Shown here: positions 18,355 to 27,860 of the stretch, piece after piece
How the letters are laid out: each line of letters starts with the position of its first letter
Position numbering within the stretch: position 1 is the first letter of the stretch
Assembly: GCF_014199215.1 (NCBI RefSeq)
Contig: NZ_JACIJC010000004.1
Location: 248,001 to 312,000 of the forward strand
Origin: Sphingobium boeckii
GTDB lineage: Bacteria; Pseudomonadota; Alphaproteobacteria; Sphingomonadales; Sphingomonadaceae
DNA length: 64,000 nucleotides
Reading direction: 5' to 3'
Translations under genes and position numbers: made by a program
The notes under the pieces: model-generated
Told to the model about the DNA's origin: nothing
What the model saw: only the letters and a program-made list of their open reading frames with translations
Databases searched by the model: none

Positions 18355-19311
18355 CTAATTCTTCAGCCAGTGGATCGTCGCGAAATAGGCGCTGATGCCG
18401 AACGCAACCAGCGCGCAGACGCCGACCACGCCCCAGAACGCCCAAGGCTCATCGTGATAGGGAATGCCCTGCACGTTCATGCCCAGCAGGCCGGTGAGAA
18501 AGGTCAGCGGCAGGAAAATCAGCGCCACGATCGCGATGAGCAGTGCGCGGGCGTCCATCTGCTCGGCGCGCAGATCGGTGAGTTGTTCGTGCATCAGCGC
18601 CGCCCGTTCGCGCACCGCCTCAAGCTCTTCGGCCATGCGCGCGCAGCGATCCGCCGCCTCGCGCAGGTGCATCCGGTCATGCTCGTCCAGCCAGTCAGCG
18701 CCCAGCGTGGACAGCCGCTCGAGCGCCTGCCGCTGCGGCGAGACGAAGCGGCGATAGGAGATCGCCTGGGACCGCGCCTTGGCCACTTCGCGGCGCATCG
18801 CATAGATGGAGCGGTCTTCCAGCTCCACCTCGCAATCATCCAGCGTATCGCCGAGTTCAGCCACATCGGGATCGAGGCCATTGGTGATCAGCGTCGCCAG
18901 CGTGGAGATCAGATCGCCCGGATCGCGGATCTTGCCCGTTGAAACTTCATGGCACAGCGGCTCCAGCGCGAGCGGGGTGCGGATGCAGACCGATATCACC
19001 CGTCCCTTTTCCGCCCAGATGCGGATCGAGACCAAAGCATCGGGATCGTCTTCGGGGGTGGCACCCAGGCCGCGCAGGTTCACCAGCGCACCCTGCTCCA
19101 TCGCCTCGGTGCGCGGGCGGGTTTCCTGCGCGATCAAGGCCCGATGCGCCACCTCGGGAATTTCGGATTGCCGCTCAAGCCAGGCCAGCGCCGCCGGATC
19201 GCGGCCATCCAGGTGGACCCACAGGAAATCGGCATCGGTTTTCCCGGCGCACACGTCTTCCAGGGTGATCCGCCGCTGCCCGGCCTTGTTCACGATCCAT
19301 GCAAAGGTCAT
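18355..19311 (-). CDS. zntB: CorA/ZntB family divalent cation transporter
   Basis: A 318-residue pentameric transporter of the CorA superfamily. The long cytosolic funnel (about 1-250, with helical EAADRCARMAEELEAVRERA) precedes two C-terminal membrane helices. The signature GMN motif is intact at the end of the first helix (LTFLTGLLGMNVQGIPYHDE). The GIP sequence after GMN and the overall order fit ZntB, a zinc transporter, better than CorA. Its ATG overlaps the stop of the siroheme synthase gene (ATGA), so the two are translationally coupled. A functional link with siroheme is not obvious. Confidence 0.87.
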   Translation of the reverse strand: MTFAWIVNKAGQRRITLEDVCAGKTDADFLWVHLDGRDPAALAWLERQSEIPEVAHRALIAQETRPRTEAMEQGALVNLRGLGATPEDDPDALVSIRIWAEKGRVISVCIRTPLALEPLCHEVSTGKIRDPGDLISTLATLITNGLDPDVAELGDTLDDCEVELEDRSIYAMRREVAKARSQAISYRRFVSPQRQALERLSTLGADWLDEHDRMHLREAADRCARMAEELEAVRERAALMHEQLTDLRAEQMDARALLIAIVALIFLPLTFLTGLLGMNVQGIPYHDEPWAFWGVVGVCALVAFGISAYFATIHWLKN

Positions 19312-20075
19312 GGCTGCGCCTTTCCGAGCAGATACAGCGAAAGTCCAGCAAATGCGCGCGGCGGCGCTGACGTCCGCGTGCGCCCGGCATCGGCGCGTGC
19401 GCGATCGAGGATCGCGGGATGGACGGCGGGGCTATGATAGACATGATCCGCCCGGCCGAGCAGCCGCGCCTCGCCCAATGTGAGATCATCGGGATCATCG
19501 GAGCGGACGACAATGGTGATCAAAGCGGTCGCTTCGGCCTGATCGGCCGACTGAAGCCATGAGGTCACGGCATCCTCGGACAAGGCCGACAGCGGATCGA
19601 GCGGGCCATCGAGCGCGGCGTCGATCGCCTTGCGCCGTGCCGTCGCATCCGGCCATCGGGCGCGAATCGCGGCGCGCGCACCGAACAGACGTGTCGCCAG
19701 ATCGCCCAGCGATGGCGGGAGCAGCGTCTCCAGCCTTTGCCGCAAGGCCTTGGCCAGCCCCGCCGAAGCGCCACCCGTACCGATCGCGATCAGCACGGGT
19801 TCGCGATCCACGATTGCCGGCAGCGTGAAATCGCACAGCGCCGGCCGATCGGTCGCGTTGACGAGCACGCCCCGCGCCTTCAGCCGCACGACCGCCGCTT
19901 CGGCCTCGGCCTCATCCTCGATCGCGACGATGGCGAGCGCGGCATCGGTGTCCTCGCCCACGATTTCGGCCCCCGCCCGCTCCAGCAGCCGCGCCTTGGC
20001 GGCGCGCGCTTCGCCTTCACCCAGAAGAATCACCGGGCGGCCTTGCAGGCGCAGGAAGACGGGCAGGCTATTCAT
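19308..20075 (-). CDS. Precorrin-2 dehydrogenase / sirohydrochlorin ferrochelatase with SUMT-like tail
   Basis: A 255-residue protein matching the CysG N-terminal module, which oxidises precorrin-2 and inserts iron to make siroheme, the cofactor of sulfite and nitrite reductases. A Rossmann segment (VILLGEGEARAAKARLLERA), NATDRPALCDFTLPAIVD and AIGTGGASAGLAKALRQRLE are clear. Residues about 185-232 (ITIVVRSDDPDDLTLGEARL, then ADHVYHSPAVHPAILDRARA) resemble the first 45 residues of the uroporphyrinogen-III methyltransferase module, cut short. The protein looks like a CysG that lost most of its methylase half. The ATG at 20075 is chosen for its AAGG site; a GTG lies 6 bases upstream. It is coupled to zntB. 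Confidence 0.83.
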   Translation of the reverse strand: MNSLPVFLRLQGRPVILLGEGEARAAKARLLERAGAEIVGEDTDAALAIVAIEDEAEAEAAVVRLKARGVLVNATDRPALCDFTLPAIVDREPVLIAIGTGGASAGLAKALRQRLETLLPPSLGDLATRLFGARAAIRARWPDATARRKAIDAALDGPLDPLSALSEDAVTSWLQSADQAEATALITIVVRSDDPDDLTLGEARLLGRADHVYHSPAVHPAILDRARADAGRTRTSAPPRAFAGLSLYLLGKAQP

Positions 20076-20143
20076 CGGCACGCCTTGTTGCGCGGGCCGC
20101 CCCCGATGCCAAGAGCCGGACCGCAGAAATCAATCCGGCAAAA

Positions 20144-21415
20144 TCAATCCGCCAGCCAATCGGGCACGCGCTCGGCGTCGATCAGCGCCGACAGCGGCTG
20201 GCGCGGACGCACCACCGCCCATTGATCACCCGACACCATCACCTCGGGCGCGAGCGCGCGGCTATTGTAGGTGCCCGCCATCGTCGCGCCATAAGCGCCC
20301 GCGGTCATGAAGACGACAAGATCGTCTGCAGCCACCACGTCCATATGCCGCGCGGTTGCGAAGGTGTCCCCGCTTTCGCACACCGGGCCGACCACATTGG
20401 CGGCCGCTTTTTCACCCTTGGGCTTTACCGCGCGGATATCGTGCCACGCATCATAGAGGCTGGGGCGCAGCAGATCGTTCATCGCCGCATCGAGAATGAC
20501 CCAAGGCTGGCTCACGCCTTCTTTCACGCGGATCACGCGCGACAGCAAAACGCCCGCATTGGCCACGATCAGCCGCCCCGGCTCAAACGCCAGCCGCACA
20601 TCCCATCCCGCCGTCGCGCGGCGCACCATCGCGCCATAATCCGTCGGACTGGGGGGCAGCGGCAGAGCGGGATCATAAGGAACGCCAAGACCGCCACCGA
20701 GATCGGCCAGCGTGATATCATGGCCCTCGGCCCGCAGCGCGGAGACCAGAGCGCCCACCTTGCCGAACGCGGTTTCCAACGGGGCGAGGTCGGTCAACTG
20801 GCTGCCGATATGCACCGCCACCCCCTGTAGCTTCAGCCCCGGCAATGCCGCAGCGCGAGCATAGGCATCAATCGCGGTGTCGATCGGGATGCCGAATTTG
20901 TTTTCGGATTTGCCCGTGGAGATCTTGGCATGGGTGCCTGCGTCCACATCGGGGTTCACGCGGTAGGCGACTTTGGCCTCCACCCCCATCGCGCTGGCGA
21001 CCGCGGAGAGCATCTCCGCCTCCGGCTCGGATTCCAGGTTGAACTGGCCGATCCCATGAGAGAGGCCCAGCGCCATCTCCTCGCGGGTCTTGCCCACGCC
21101 GGAAAAGATGATATTTTCCGGCAAGATCCCTGCCGCCAGCGCGCGCATCAGCTCCCCGCCGGACACCACATCCGCGCCCATGCCCGCCCTGGCCATCGTG
21201 CGGAGCACCGCGCCATTGGGATTGGCCTTCACCGCGAAGGCCACCAGCGGCTCACCCTTGCCCGCCCCCGAAACAGCCTCGCGAAACACGCGCACATGCC
21301 GCTCCAGCGTTGCCTGAGAATAAACATAGACCGGGGTGCCGACCGCTTGGGCTATCGCTTCAAGCGAGACGGATTCGGCGTGGATGCTGCCGTTCGAAAG
21401 ATTGAAATGGTCCAT
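20144..21415 (-). CDS. lysA: Diaminopimelate decarboxylase
   Basis: A PLP-dependent enzyme of 423 residues that makes L-lysine from meso-diaminopimelate, the last step of the pathway. The PLP lysine lies in FAVKANPNGAVLRTMA, and family motifs follow: GADVVSGGELMRAL, AVHIGSQLTDL (with the catalytic His), DLGGGLGVPY, AFEPGRLIVANAG and GPVCESGDTF, which supplies the Cys of the dimer active site. The C-terminal AGAYGATMAGTYNSR is also conserved. It is last in the operon argH-lptM-lysA, a standard alphaproteobacterial order. Confidence 0.95.
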   Translation of the reverse strand: MDHFNLSNGSIHAESVSLEAIAQAVGTPVYVYSQATLERHVRVFREAVSGAGKGEPLVAFAVKANPNGAVLRTMARAGMGADVVSGGELMRALAAGILPENIIFSGVGKTREEMALGLSHGIGQFNLESEPEAEMLSAVASAMGVEAKVAYRVNPDVDAGTHAKISTGKSENKFGIPIDTAIDAYARAAALPGLKLQGVAVHIGSQLTDLAPLETAFGKVGALVSALRAEGHDITLADLGGGLGVPYDPALPLPPSPTDYGAMVRRATAGWDVRLAFEPGRLIVANAGVLLSRVIRVKEGVSQPWVILDAAMNDLLRPSLYDAWHDIRAVKPKGEKAAANVVGPVCESGDTFATARHMDVVAADDLVVFMTAGAYGATMAGTYNSRALAPEVMVSGDQWAVVRPRQPLSALIDAERVPDWLAD

Positions 21416-21484
21416 GTGCCCGCCCGATACTGCCGATTCACCGGCGCTCTACGCGAGCGATGCCGGAAACGGGAACTATAATCT

Positions 21485-21724
21485 CTATGTCGGCGGCAGA
21501 TCGAACTTGTCTTCCGTGCGCTCCTGCGAACGGATGAGCACCTCGTCGCTGCGCTGCGGCCGCGCCTGATCCTGTGGAGTCATCAGGTCCAGCGGGGCCG
21601 GTGCCTCCGCCGCACCATAAGGCTTTCCCGGAAGCTGGCTGCCCACATTGGGTTTCAGATCCTGCTTGCTGCCGCAGCCCGCGAGCAAAGCGAGCATCGC
21701 AATCGGAATAAAAGCCTTGTTCAT
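21485..21724 (-). CDS. lptM: LptM-like small lipoprotein
   Basis: A lipoprotein of 79 residues: a short signal peptide ending in the lipobox LLAGC (Cys17), then GSKQDLKPN and a Pro-rich hydrophilic tail. The post-Cys GCGSK segment and the position between argH and lysA match the small lipoproteins now grouped with LptM (YifL), which assist maturation of the LPS translocon LptDE in E. coli. Its ATG overlaps the argH stop (ATGA), so translation is coupled. The identification rests on context and the post-Cys motif, and the symbol is tentative. Confidence 0.72.
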   Translation of the reverse strand: MNKAFIPIAMLALLAGCGSKQDLKPNVGSQLPGKPYGAAEAPAPLDLMTPQDQARPQRSDEVLIRSQERTEDKFDLPPT

Positions 21725-23097
21725 GCACCCATTCCAATCGCGGCGCGCGCCTCCGCGATCCGCTTCCTCACTTCGCTCGGCGCCGTGCCACCGTGGCTGG
21801 TGCGGCTTGCGACCGAAGCGTCCACCCCCAATAGGGTAAAACAATCATCGGTGATACGCGGATCGATGGCCTGCAGCTTTTCGAGCGCCAGCTCATTCAG
21901 CTTCACGCCCTCGTCCTCCGCCAGCTTGACCACGCGCCCGGTCAAATGATGCGCCTCGCGGAACGGCAGTCCCGCCTCGCGCACCAGCCAGTCGGCCAGA
22001 TCGGTGGCGGTGGCGAAACCGCTTTCGGCCAGCGCGCGCATCCGATCGGTGCGGAAGGTGGCGCTCTCGACCATGCCCGTCATCGCCGCGATCGAAAGAC
22101 CCAGCAGATCATGCGCCTCGAACACGGGCGGCTTATCATCCTGCATATCCTTCGAATAAGCGAGCGGCAGCCCCTTCATCGTCATGCTGAGCGCCACCAT
22201 GCAGCCGGCAATCCGGCCCGAATGGCCGCGCACCAGCTCGGCAGCGTCAGGATTGCGCTTTTGCGGCATGATCGACGATCCGGTGGACCATTGATCGGAC
22301 AGGGAGACGAAGCCGAAGGGCTGGCTTGCCCAGATGATGAACTCCTCGGCAAGCCGGCTGAGGTGCAAGGCGCATTGCGTGGCCGCCATCAGATAATCGA
22401 GCGCGAAATCGCGGTCCGAGACCGAATCGAGCGAATTGTCCGTCGGTCCCGCAAAATCGAGCGCGGCTGCCGTGGCATGACGATCGATGTTGAAGCCCGT
22501 GCCGGCGAGCGCCGCAGCGCCCAGCGGCGAACGATTCATCCGCGTGCGCGCATCGGCGAAGCGCGAGCGATCACGGCCGATCATCTCATAATAAGCCATC
22601 AGATGATGGCCAAGCGTCACCGGCTGAGCGGACTGGAGATGCGTGAAACCGGGCATCACCGAATCGGTATGATCGCCCGCGCGGCCGACCAGCGCCCGTT
22701 GCAGCGCGGCAAGCGCCGGCTCCACCTGATCAATCGCATCGCGCACCCACAGGCGAAAATCGGTCGCCACCTGATCGTTGCGCGAGCGTGCCGTATGCAG
22801 CCGCCCCGCCGCCGGACCGATCAACGCGGCCAGCCGGCTTTCGGTGACCATATGAATATCTTCGAGCGCCAGATCCTCGGGCACGCCATGGGCTTCATAT
22901 TCGCCCGCGATCGTATTCAGACCGCCGGTGATCGCCGCCGCATCGGCCGCGCTCACGATGCCCTGCTGCGCCAGCATCGCCACATGCGCCTTCGATCCGG
23001 CGATATCCTGCTTCCACAATCGCTTGTCGAAGGGGATGGAGGCGTTTATCTCCCGCATCACCGCGGCCGGGCCTTCCGAGAAACGCCCGCCCCACAT
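21721..23097 (-). CDS. argH: Argininosuccinate lyase
   Basis: The 458-residue enzyme that splits argininosuccinate to arginine and fumarate. Landmarks are [10 protein letters not shown] at the N-terminus, [30 protein letters not shown] (substrate loop), the catalytic [17 protein letters not shown] and the superfamily signature [19 protein letters not shown] with the catalytic Ser. The start at 23097 matches family N-termini; in-frame codons upstream run through the divergent tlpA. The ribosome site is weak. Its start codon is only 16 bp from the divergent tlpA start, so each promoter must lie within the other gene. Confidence 0.95.
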   Translation of the reverse strand: MWGGRFSEGPAAVMREINASIPFDKRLWKQDIAGSKAHVAMLAQQGIVSAADAAAITGGLNTIAGEYEAHGVPEDLALEDIHMVTESRLAALIGPAAGRLHTARSRNDQVATDFRLWVRDAIDQVEPALAALQRALVGRAGDHTDSVMPGFTHLQSAQPVTLGHHLMAYYEMIGRDRSRFADARTRMNRSPLGAAALAGTGFNIDRHATAAALDFAGPTDNSLDSVSDRDFALDYLMAATQCALHLSRLAEEFIIWASQPFGFVSLSDQWSTGSSIMPQKRNPDAAELVRGHSGRIAGCMVALSMTMKGLPLAYSKDMQDDKPPVFEAHDLLGLSIAAMTGMVESATFRTDRMRALAESGFATATDLADWLVREAGLPFREAHHLTGRVVKLAEDEGVKLNELALEKLQAIDPRITDDCFTLLGVDASVASRTSHGGTAPSEVRKRIAEARAAIGMGA

Positions 23098-23113
23098 GCT
23101 GTTGGAGTCATTC

Positions 23114-23680
23114 GTGCGGTCTGAGATCTTACTTCTCCTTGGAGCCCTGGCGCTTGCCGGCTGCGATAGGCAATCGGAACAGGCGCCGCAACCCGCCGAG
23201 AATGTCGCCGCGCCCGTCAAGGTGGAGGATACAGGCAAGCTCGATATCGAAAATCGCGGCAAGGCGATGCCCGATGCGGTGTTTCAGGATCCGGACGGCG
23301 AGAAGATTTCGCTCGGTGATTTCAAGGGCAAGCCCGTTCTGGTCAACCTCTGGGCCACCTGGTGCGTGCCGTGCGTAAAGGAAATGCCGACGCTGGACGC
23401 GCTGGCGGCGCGCGAAAAGGACCGGCTGGTCGTTTTGGCGGTATCGCAGGATGGCAATGGCAAAGCGGTGGTCGATCCATGGTTCGCCAAGAACAGCCTG
23501 AAGATGATCGAGGCCTATATCGATCCCGAACAGGCGCTGGGCGATCATTTCCAGACCGGAATGCTGCCCACGACGATCCTGTATGATGCGCAGGGCAAGG
23601 AAGTGTGGCGGGTGATCGGTGGCATGGACTGGGACGGCCCGCGCGCCAATACGCTGCTGGCGGAGACGCTGGGCACCTAG
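23114..23680 (+). CDS. tlpA: TlpA family thioredoxin-like lipoprotein
   Basis: A 189-codon (188-residue) periplasmic reductase of the TlpA/ResA type. The N-terminus is a lipoprotein signal with lipobox LALAGC (Cys17). The thioredoxin fold carries the active site WCVPC (Cys84, Cys87), preceded by [11 protein letters not shown], and the cis-Pro region [11 protein letters not shown]. Such proteins reduce apocytochrome c or other periplasmic disulfides. The start is the GTG at 23114 with TTGGAG 6 bases before it; an ATG at 23096 is possible. It is divergent from argH. The stop overlaps that of the convergent tesB. Confidence 0.88.
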   Translation: MRSEILLLLGALALAGCDRQSEQAPQPAENVAAPVKVEDTGKLDIENRGKAMPDAVFQDPDGEKISLGDFKGKPVLVNLWATWCVPCVKEMPTLDALAAREKDRLVVLAVSQDGNGKAVVDPWFAKNSLKMIEAYIDPEQALGDHFQTGMLPTTILYDAQGKEVWRVIGGMDWDGPRANTLLAETLGT

Positions 23681-24570
23681 CTTTTTCGCAGCCGGACCAG
23701 CCCTTCCTGCGCCACGCTGGCGACCAGCCTGCCCTCGCGCGTGAAGATCGAGCCGCGATTGAAGCCCCGCGCATGGCCGGCCCAGGGACTGTCCGTTGCA
23801 TAAAGCAGCCAATCATCGGCCCTGAACACGTCGTGCAGCCATAGGGAATGATCCAGGCTGGCCGACTGCAGATCGGGCTTCATCCAGTCCACATCGTGCG
23901 GGATCATGCTGGTGCCGAGCAGCACCATATCGCTGGCAAAGGCAAGCGTGGCGCGATGAACCAGCGGATCATCCCCCAGCGGAGCCACGGCGCGAAACCA
24001 GGTTTGCTGGACTGGCTCATGCGATCGCATCTCGATCGGAAAGCGCTGCTGGACGGGTCTCAGCTCGATATGACGCGGCCGCAACACCCAATCGCGCATC
24101 GATTCGGGCACCTGATCGATATGCGTGCGGAAATGCTGCTCTTCCGAAATCAGGTCTTCGGGCGGTGGCACCACCGGCATGGCGAACTGATGGCTCAGCC
24201 CTTCCTCCGGCCGCTGGAACGACGCCGCCATATTGAGGATCGGCACCCCGCGCTGCATCGCGATCACCCGGCGCGTGGAAAAACTGCCGCCGTCATGATC
24301 GCGCACCACGCGGTAGATGATCGGCAGCGCCGTATCGCCGGGCCGCATGAAATAGGCATGGAGCGAGTGGATGGGGCGATCGTCATCCACCGATTTGCTG
24401 GCCGCGACCAGCGCCTGGCCGATCACCTGCCCGCCGAAGACCCGCCCCCTGCTGCCCCGCGCCCGCGCCCCGCGATAGAGATCGCGATCAATTTCCTCGA
24501 CATCCAGCAGCGCTTTCAATTGCTCGATCATGATCGCGGGGGATCGCTTTTCCTGCGCGATCTCCGTCAT
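23677..24570 (-). CDS. tesB: Acyl-CoA thioesterase II
   Basis: A double-hotdog acyl-CoA thioesterase of 297 residues, which releases free fatty acids from CoA. N-terminal hotdog: GRVFGGQVIGQALVAASKSV and HSLHAYFMRPGD. C-terminal hotdog: WFRAVAPLGDDPLVHRATLA, then SLDHSLWLHDVFRADDWLLY with the catalytic Asp of LDHS, and SPWAGHARGFNRGSIFTREG. The start at 24570 overlaps the stop of the upstream thioesterase gene (ATGA). The two probably form an operon for fatty acyl-CoA turnover. Confidence 0.92.
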   Translation of the reverse strand: MTEIAQEKRSPAIMIEQLKALLDVEEIDRDLYRGARARGSRGRVFGGQVIGQALVAASKSVDDDRPIHSLHAYFMRPGDTALPIIYRVVRDHDGGSFSTRRVIAMQRGVPILNMAASFQRPEEGLSHQFAMPVVPPPEDLISEEQHFRTHIDQVPESMRDWVLRPRHIELRPVQQRFPIEMRSHEPVQQTWFRAVAPLGDDPLVHRATLAFASDMVLLGTSMIPHDVDWMKPDLQSASLDHSLWLHDVFRADDWLLYATDSPWAGHARGFNRGSIFTREGRLVASVAQEGLVRLRKS

Positions 24571-25334
24571 GAGAAGATCGCCACGCTCTGCATCCCGCTG
24601 GCGACAGGCACGCCATCGGCGTTCCAGATCGCCATCGTCTGGCTGGAGCAACCGCTGCGCGCATATTCGGTCGCGGATTTGAGCAGCCACCAGCCATCGG
24701 TGGTGTCCGGCCTCGCGGCGAGCATGTTCACCAGCCATGTCATCGAACTGACCGGCCCCTTCTCGGTTGCCAGTCCCAGCGCGGCCGGCGGCAACGCATC
24801 GGCCACCGCGAGCAACGCCACCATTGGATCCACCCCGTCGCGCGCCTTCAGCCGCACCCAGCGCAGCAACTCCGATTTGGGCGTATCGGACGCCGCCTCG
24901 ATATATTCGAAATTCTGGAAGAAAAATTTCGCCGCCCCGACGGATTTCGGCACGGGTGCTGGATCGGGAAAGATGGCGGGAGCCGGCATGGCTTCATGAT
25001 CGATATGGGACGGCTGATCGCCCATAAAGACGAACATCGCCTTCATGCCCAAACCCGCCTCGCTGCGCACTTCGGCATCGATGAAGGCGGCGGTTCGTCC
25101 GCGCCGCAGCGTTTCGGCGCTGATCGACACGTCGCCTGACAGCGGCCCTATGAAGGATATCTGCGCGGTCCGCAGCGGCGGAAGATCGTCTGCAACGCCC
25201 TGGGCGGCGGTGAGCGCGAGCGCCGCAGAAACGCCGCCATAGGCGGTTCGCCCCTGCATCCACGTCTCTGGCAGCGTCACATCCAGGCCGGTTGCGTTCG
25301 GGCGGCCGCCCGCGATAATCTCCGCGAGAGTCAT
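24567..25334 (-). CDS. TesB-like acyl-CoA thioesterase family protein
   Basis: A second hotdog-fold protein of 255 residues, more distant from TesB. The N-terminal hotdog contains WMQGRTAYGGVSAALALTAA and AQISFIGPLSGDVSISAETL; the C-terminal one has PVSSMTWLVNMLAARPDT and WWLLKSATEYARSGCSSQTM, matching the PF13622/PF20789 type. The ends of the two hotdogs resemble proteins acting on short or aromatic acyl-CoA esters. It is translationally coupled to tesB. The substrate is not known, and the gene starts 205 bp from the divergent TetR gene. Confidence 0.82.
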   Translation of the reverse strand: MTLAEIIAGGRPNATGLDVTLPETWMQGRTAYGGVSAALALTAAQGVADDLPPLRTAQISFIGPLSGDVSISAETLRRGRTAAFIDAEVRSEAGLGMKAMFVFMGDQPSHIDHEAMPAPAIFPDPAPVPKSVGAAKFFFQNFEYIEAASDTPKSELLRWVRLKARDGVDPMVALLAVADALPPAALGLATEKGPVSSMTWLVNMLAARPDTTDGWWLLKSATEYARSGCSSQTMAIWNADGVPVASGMQSVAIFS

Positions 25335-25539
25335 GCGCGCGCGGCACCGTTAATGCGCGTCAAAGCGCTGGTCCCATGGCCCCTGCGCTGCCGGCGATCA
25401 AACATGGCATTGCCTCCAATCATCCCTTAAAGACCGTTTCCGTCCGCCAAACCACGGCCGCCGTCAAGCGTGTTGCGCAACAGCATTTGCCAAGACGCCA
25501 CCATACCGGTTATTCGAGCGGAGAAGGGACGGTAGGGAT

Positions 25540-26769
25540 ATGGCGGCGGAAATTCCTGAAACTGCGCGATTTCAGCGCAAGCGCGAAACGATACTGGATG
25601 CTGCATCGGCGCTGATCAACGAGCATGGTGCCAAGGGGATGACGCTGGCCGACGTCGCACAATCCGTAGGGTTGAACACCACCAGCGTCACTTATTATTT
25701 CAAGCGCAAGGAGCAGCTTGCCGCGGCCTGCTATGACCGGACCATGGCGCGGCTGGAGGCCGTGGCGCACGCCGCCGCTGCGCAGGCGGATCCCCGCGCG
25801 CGCGTCCGCCATTTCCTGCACAGCCATTTCACGCTTCAGGCGCGCGTCCGCCGTGGCGAGGAGCGATCCGTGACCGTGCTTTCGGACATGCGCGCGATGG
25901 AAGGACCGGACCGGGCAGCCCTTGGAGATCGCTTTCGCGGCATCTTGCGCACGGTGCGCGGCTTCTTCGGCCCGCCCTCCGACGAAGCGGCCAAGGCACT
26001 CCACACGGCGCGCACCCATGTGCTGATGGAAAATATGCTCTGGCTGCCGGGCTGGCTGTTCCGCTATTTCGTCGATGATTTTGATCGGGTGGAGCAGCGG
26101 CTGTTCGATCTGTTCGATCATGGCATCGCACCCGCCAATGCGCATTGGGCACCGGTTCAAGCCAGGCTCGACGCCGACGCGCTGCTGGAGGGGCCGGAAC
26201 TGGCGCGGCACAATTTCCTGGTCGCGGCCACCCGGCTGATCAATGAGCGCGGCTATCGCGGCGCATCGGTCGACCGGATCGCATCCGAGCTGAACGTGAC
26301 CAAGGGCAGCTTCTATCACCATCTCGACGCCAAGGACGATCTGGTGGTGGAATGTTTCCGTCACAGTTTTCTGACCCTGTCCCGCGCGCAGCGGGAGGCC
26401 GATGCGGCGGGCGGGGCGCAATGGGAGCGGCTGTGTTCGGCCATGGCGATGCTGCTCGAAATTCAGCTCGGCACGGATGGACCATTGCTGCGCACCACCG
26501 CGCTGCAGGCGCTGCCGCCCGATATGCGCAACCGCGTGGTCGAACGCTCCAACCGCCTGGCGCGGCGTTTCGCCGGCACGATGATCGACGGGATCAGCGA
26601 GGGCTCGATCCGGGCGATCGATCCGATCATCGCCGCGCAATCGCTGATGGTGATGCTGAACGCCGCTTATGAACTGCGCACCTGGTCCGCCGGGCTGGAC
26701 CGGAGCGCAGCAGTGAGTGCCTACGCCTCCACGCTGGCGTTCGGATTGTTCGATCCACCACGGATCTGA
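25540..26769 (+). CDS. Tandem TetR/AcrR fusion regulator
   Basis: A 409-residue protein made of two complete TetR units. The first helix-turn-helix (about residues 17-62) reads LADVAQSVGLNTTSVTYYF, and the second (about 227-270) reads VDRIASELNVTKGSFYHHL. Each is followed by an all-helical ligand/dimer domain (about 65-200 and 275-405). Ordinary TetR proteins have about 200 residues and dimerise; this one could place two HTH motifs in one chain and act as a pseudo-dimer. It faces away from the thioesterase operon, with 205 bp between, so those genes are plausible targets and acyl-CoA a plausible ligand. The fusion is in one frame with no sign of sequencing error. Confidence 0.88.
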   Translation: MAAEIPETARFQRKRETILDAASALINEHGAKGMTLADVAQSVGLNTTSVTYYFKRKEQLAAACYDRTMARLEAVAHAAAAQADPRARVRHFLHSHFTLQARVRRGEERSVTVLSDMRAMEGPDRAALGDRFRGILRTVRGFFGPPSDEAAKALHTARTHVLMENMLWLPGWLFRYFVDDFDRVEQRLFDLFDHGIAPANAHWAPVQARLDADALLEGPELARHNFLVAATRLINERGYRGASVDRIASELNVTKGSFYHHLDAKDDLVVECFRHSFLTLSRAQREADAAGGAQWERLCSAMAMLLEIQLGTDGPLLRTTALQALPPDMRNRVVERSNRLARRFAGTMIDGISEGSIRAIDPIIAAQSLMVMLNAAYELRTWSAGLDRSAAVSAYASTLAFGLFDPPRI

Positions 26770-26840
26770 GCTGCCCGTTGCCGTAAGCCCCGCCACGCGG
26801 CTATCACCGCCGAAATAGAATCACCTGCACGGGAGCCTCC

Positions 26841-27860
26841 ATGGCCGATCTTGATGCCTTTATTACCGGATTGCCCAAGGCTGAACTGCACCTCCATATC
26901 GAGGGCAGTTTGGAACCCGAACAGATGTTCGCTTTCGCCAAACGCAACGGCGTGGTCATCCCGTTCGACAGCGTGGAGGATATCCGCGCGGCCTACAGCT
27001 TTTCGCGGCTCCAGGATTTTCTCGACATCTATTATCAGGGCGCGGCAGTGCTGCAGACCGAGCAGGATTTCCGCGATCTGGCCTATGCCTATTTCACCCG
27101 CGCGCACGCCGACGCGGTTCGCCATGCGGAAATCTTTTTCGATCCACAGACGCATACCGATCGCGGCATCGCTTTCGAGACGGTTGCGCGCGGCTTGTTC
27201 GCCGGGATGGATGATGCACAGCGCGATTTCGGGATCACATCGCGGCTGATCCTCTGTTTTCTGCGCCATCTGGACGAGGAAGCCGCCTTTGCCACGCTGG
27301 CGCAGGCGAAGCCGTGGCTGGACAGGATCGCGGGCGTGGGCCTCGATTCGGGCGAGATCGGCAATCCGCCCTCGAAATTCGCACGCGTGTTTGCGGCAGC
27401 GGCTGACCAGGGATTGCGCCGTGTGGCCCATGCCGGAGAAGAAGGGCCGCCGGCCTATGTGACCGAGGCGCTCGATCTGCTCGGGATCGACCGGCTGGAT
27501 CATGGCAATCGCGCACTGGAAGATCCGGCGCTGGTGGATCGGCTGGCGCGTGCGGGGATGACCCTGACCGTGTGCCCGCTTTCCAACCTGAAGCTCTGCG
27601 TGGTGAATGACATGGCCGCCCACCCGATCCCGCGCATGTTGGCGCTTGGCCTGAAAGCCACGATCAATTCGGACGACCCCGCTTATTTCGGCGGCTATGT
27701 GAATGACAATTATCGCGCGTTGGCCGCCAGCACGTCGCTTGGCCGGGCCGATTTCGCGACGCTGGCGCGCAACAGTTTCACAGGATCCTTCCTGCCTCCC
27801 GAAGAAATCGCCCGGCATCTGGCGGCACTGGAAACCTATGTAGCGGAGGCCGCGGCATGA
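26841..27860 (+). CDS. Adenosine deaminase family protein, probable adenine deaminase
   Basis: A zinc amidohydrolase of 339 residues in the adenosine/adenine deaminase family. Metal ligands and catalytic residues: His17 and His19 (ELHLHIEG), the HAGEEGPPAY motif with catalytic Glu, LDHGNRALEDP and INSDDPAYFGGY. The EEGPP and SDDPAYFGG forms, together with FFDPQTHTDRGI, match the bacterial Aah1-like adenine deaminases (such as Pseudomonas PA0148) rather than true adenosine deaminases. Its stop overlaps the start of a purine phosphoribosyltransferase by 4 bases, so adenine to hypoxanthine to IMP salvage is a natural reading. RBS: GGGAGCC before ATG. Confidence 0.88.
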   Translation: MADLDAFITGLPKAELHLHIEGSLEPEQMFAFAKRNGVVIPFDSVEDIRAAYSFSRLQDFLDIYYQGAAVLQTEQDFRDLAYAYFTRAHADAVRHAEIFFDPQTHTDRGIAFETVARGLFAGMDDAQRDFGITSRLILCFLRHLDEEAAFATLAQAKPWLDRIAGVGLDSGEIGNPPSKFARVFAAAADQGLRRVAHAGEEGPPAYVTEALDLLGIDRLDHGNRALEDPALVDRLARAGMTLTVCPLSNLKLCVVNDMAAHPIPRMLALGLKATINSDDPAYFGGYVNDNYRALAASTSLGRADFATLARNSFTGSFLPPEEIARHLAALETYVAEAAA

